This document shows positions 62,864 through 64,000 of a stretch of DNA of 64,000 nucleotides, piece after piece. The DNA is taken from positions 1 through 64,000 of the forward strand of contig WBUN01000014.1 of assembly GCA_008933705.1 (NCBI GenBank), written 5' to 3'. The notes beneath the pieces were generated by a model. The model was not told the origin of the DNA. It worked only from the letters and a program-made list of their open reading frames with translations, and did not search any database. Source of the stretch: Hyphomicrobiaceae bacterium (GTDB lineage: Bacteria; Pseudomonadota; Alphaproteobacteria; Rhizobiales; Hyphomicrobiaceae). A program made the position numbers and the translations under genes. Each line of letters starts with the position of its first letter. The first letter of the stretch is position 1.

Positions 62864-63751
62864 TCAGGACCGCCGCTCGACCACGAAGCGGGTCGCCTCC
62901 CGCAGCACGTCGGCCTTGGGGCCGAACGGCGCAAGGGCCGCCAGCGCCTCGGCCTCGAGTGCGGCGAGCCGCGCCTTGGCCTCGACGACCCCCAGGATCG
63001 AAACCAGCGTCGCCTTGCCGGCGTCCTTGCCGATGGCCTTGCCGAGGGTCGCCGCGTCGCCTTCCGCGTCGAGCAGGTCGTCCGCCATCTGAAACGCGCG
63101 TCCCAGGCGCTCCCCGAAGTCCACGAGCGCGCTTCTCTGCTCCGGGGCCGCCCGCCCGAGAATGGCGCCGGCCTTGCAGGCAAAGCGGATGAGGGCGCCT
63201 GTCTTCATGGCCTGCAGCCGCTCCACGTGTGCGAGGGAGGGCGCCGCAGGAACGCCGAGCTTGTCGGCTTCAAGATCGAGGCATTGCCCGCCCACCATGC
63301 CGGCGACGCCCGCGGCGCGTGCCACGGCAAGGACGAGGTCGGCTCGCACGGCAGGATCGGCGTGGGTCTCGGGGCTGGCGAGGATCTCGAAGGCGAGCGT
63401 GAGCAATCCGTCGCCGGCAAGGATGGCGGTCCACTCATCGAAGGCCTTGTGCACGGTCGGCCGGCCGCGGCGCAGGTCGTCGTTGTCCATGGCCGGCAGG
63501 TCGTCGTGCACCAGCGAGTAGCAGTGCACGCACTCGAGCGCGGCGGCGGTATGCACCGCGGCGGTCGCCGGGACATCGAACAGATTGGCGCATTCCAACA
63601 CCAGGAACGGCCGGAAGCGCTTGCCGCCGCCGAGGGCCGCATGCCGCATGGCCTCGGCGAGGCGGACAGGGGCGCTGTCGCCCCCCAGGGCAACAGCCAC
63701 GCGCGCCTCGACAAGCTTTGCCGCATGCGCGAGCCGTTGGCTGAAGGCCAT
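62864..63751 (-). CDS. ispA: polyprenyl (farnesyl) diphosphate synthase
   Basis: 295 residues, the usual length for farnesyl diphosphate synthase. Motifs: GGGKRFRPFLVLE, first Asp-rich DDLPAMDNDDLRRGRPTVHK, KTGALIRFACKAGA, second Asp-rich FQMADDLLDAEGD, and GKATLVSILG. It builds FPP (or GGPP) from the products of the MEP pathway, to which ispG nearby contributes. GGGGAAAG precedes the ATG at 63751; a 10-codon upstream extension is less likely. Confidence 0.93.
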   Translation of the reverse strand: MAFSQRLAHAAKLVEARVAVALGGDSAPVRLAEAMRHAALGGGKRFRPFLVLECANLFDVPATAAVHTAAALECVHCYSLVHDDLPAMDNDDLRRGRPTVHKAFDEWTAILAGDGLLTLAFEILASPETHADPAVRADLVLAVARAAGVAGMVGGQCLDLEADKLGVPAAPSLAHVERLQAMKTGALIRFACKAGAILGRAAPEQRSALVDFGERLGRAFQMADDLLDAEGDAATLGKAIGKDAGKATLVSILGVVEAKARLAALEAEALAALAPFGPKADVLREATRFVVERRS

Positions 63752-63868
63752 GCTTTCCCCATATCTATGCGCTAGCAGCAATGGTGCCGCCTCTGCGCTT
63801 TATCTAGCGTTCCGGGGCGCAAGGTCAAAGCACTCCAGGCCCGGACGGCAGGCAAAGGACGGCAGACG

Positions 63869-64000
63869 GTGGAGGACCGCATATTTGCGCGCGAGCCTAC
63901 CGCTCCCGCTTCGGGCGGCGGCGTGGGCAGTGTGCCCTCGCTCGACGAGGCTACCACAACCACGGTGCCGGCGAGCGCACGCCTAGGTCTCCCGGCGCGG
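63869..64000 (+). CDS. possible gene start, cut by the window end
   Basis: A frame from GTG 63869 (VEDRIFAREPTAPASGGGVG...) is still open after 44 codons at the right edge, with AAGGA ten bases upstream. It is Pro/Ala/Ser/Thr-rich, like a flexible N-terminal region. It is divergent from ispA. Too little is present to name it. Confidence 0.35.
   Translation, partial: MEDRIFAREPTAPASGGGVGSVPSLDEATTTTVPASARLGLPAR

Overview
The window is GC-rich, densely coded chromosomal DNA from an alphaproteobacterium, most likely of the order Hyphomicrobiales (Rhizobiales). Support for this: an Irr-type Fur regulator divergent from fabA-fabB-fabI, a ubiE / ubiB / coaBC / dut neighbourhood, zur-znuC-znuB, a CIRCE-controlled groESL operon, a single-chain methylmalonyl-CoA mutase, and dispersed GTCATCCCGG-type palindromes. 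No phage, transposase, integrase or CRISPR array is visible. The species cannot be named from the sequence alone. Layout: 0.1-14 kb is acyl-CoA and carboxylate metabolism. It holds an acyl-CoA carboxylase beta subunit, a PECR-like SDR with a divergent TetR regulator and palindromic operator candidates, a LivHMGF-type ABC importer with an acyl-CoA ligase and binding protein in the same transcription unit, a DUF817 membrane protein and methylmalonyl-CoA mutase. 14-22 kb holds an orphan TRAP binding protein, groES-groEL with promoter, CIRCE and terminator, two unknown genes overlapping tail to tail, and a Tat-exported metallo-beta-lactamase-fold hydrolase. 21.5-26 kb is the fabA-fabB-fabI-murI unit divergent from irr. 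26-33 kb holds an SH3 protein, a 2-hydroxyacid dehydrogenase, an unknown gene, a HAD phosphatase, moeB, an ARPP-1-type secreted protein and cysK. 32.8-40 kb is dut, coaBC (with an unexpected N-terminal helix-turn-helix-like extension), opgC-like, ubiB, bioF and ubiE. 40-45 kb holds an HxlR regulator/MATE pump pair, tRNA-Leu(CAA), a D,D-carboxypeptidase and small secreted proteins. 45.7-55.1 kb is the least explained part: a 382-residue protein of unknown family in an operon with a 1100-residue protein carrying two different P-loop NTPase modules (AAA-like plus HerA-like), then an FAH-family hydrolase, then a convergent 1104-residue membrane protein with a long coiled coil and a duplicated C-terminal domain. 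55.5-64 kb holds a thiolase homologue lacking key catalytic residues, zur-znuC-znuB, ispG with a coupled thioesterase, an intracellular PHB depolymerase, a GST, ispA and the start of one more possible gene. How the genes fit together: the first 14 kb looks suited to taking up an acid, activating it to a CoA thioester, carboxylating or reducing it, and draining propionyl/methylmalonyl-CoA to succinyl-CoA. The fab block makes unsaturated fatty acids. The 33-40 kb block joins CoA, ubiquinone, biotin and dUTP housekeeping. The best candidate for an undescribed system is the 45.7-55.1 kb group, with the HTH-CoaBC fusion second.
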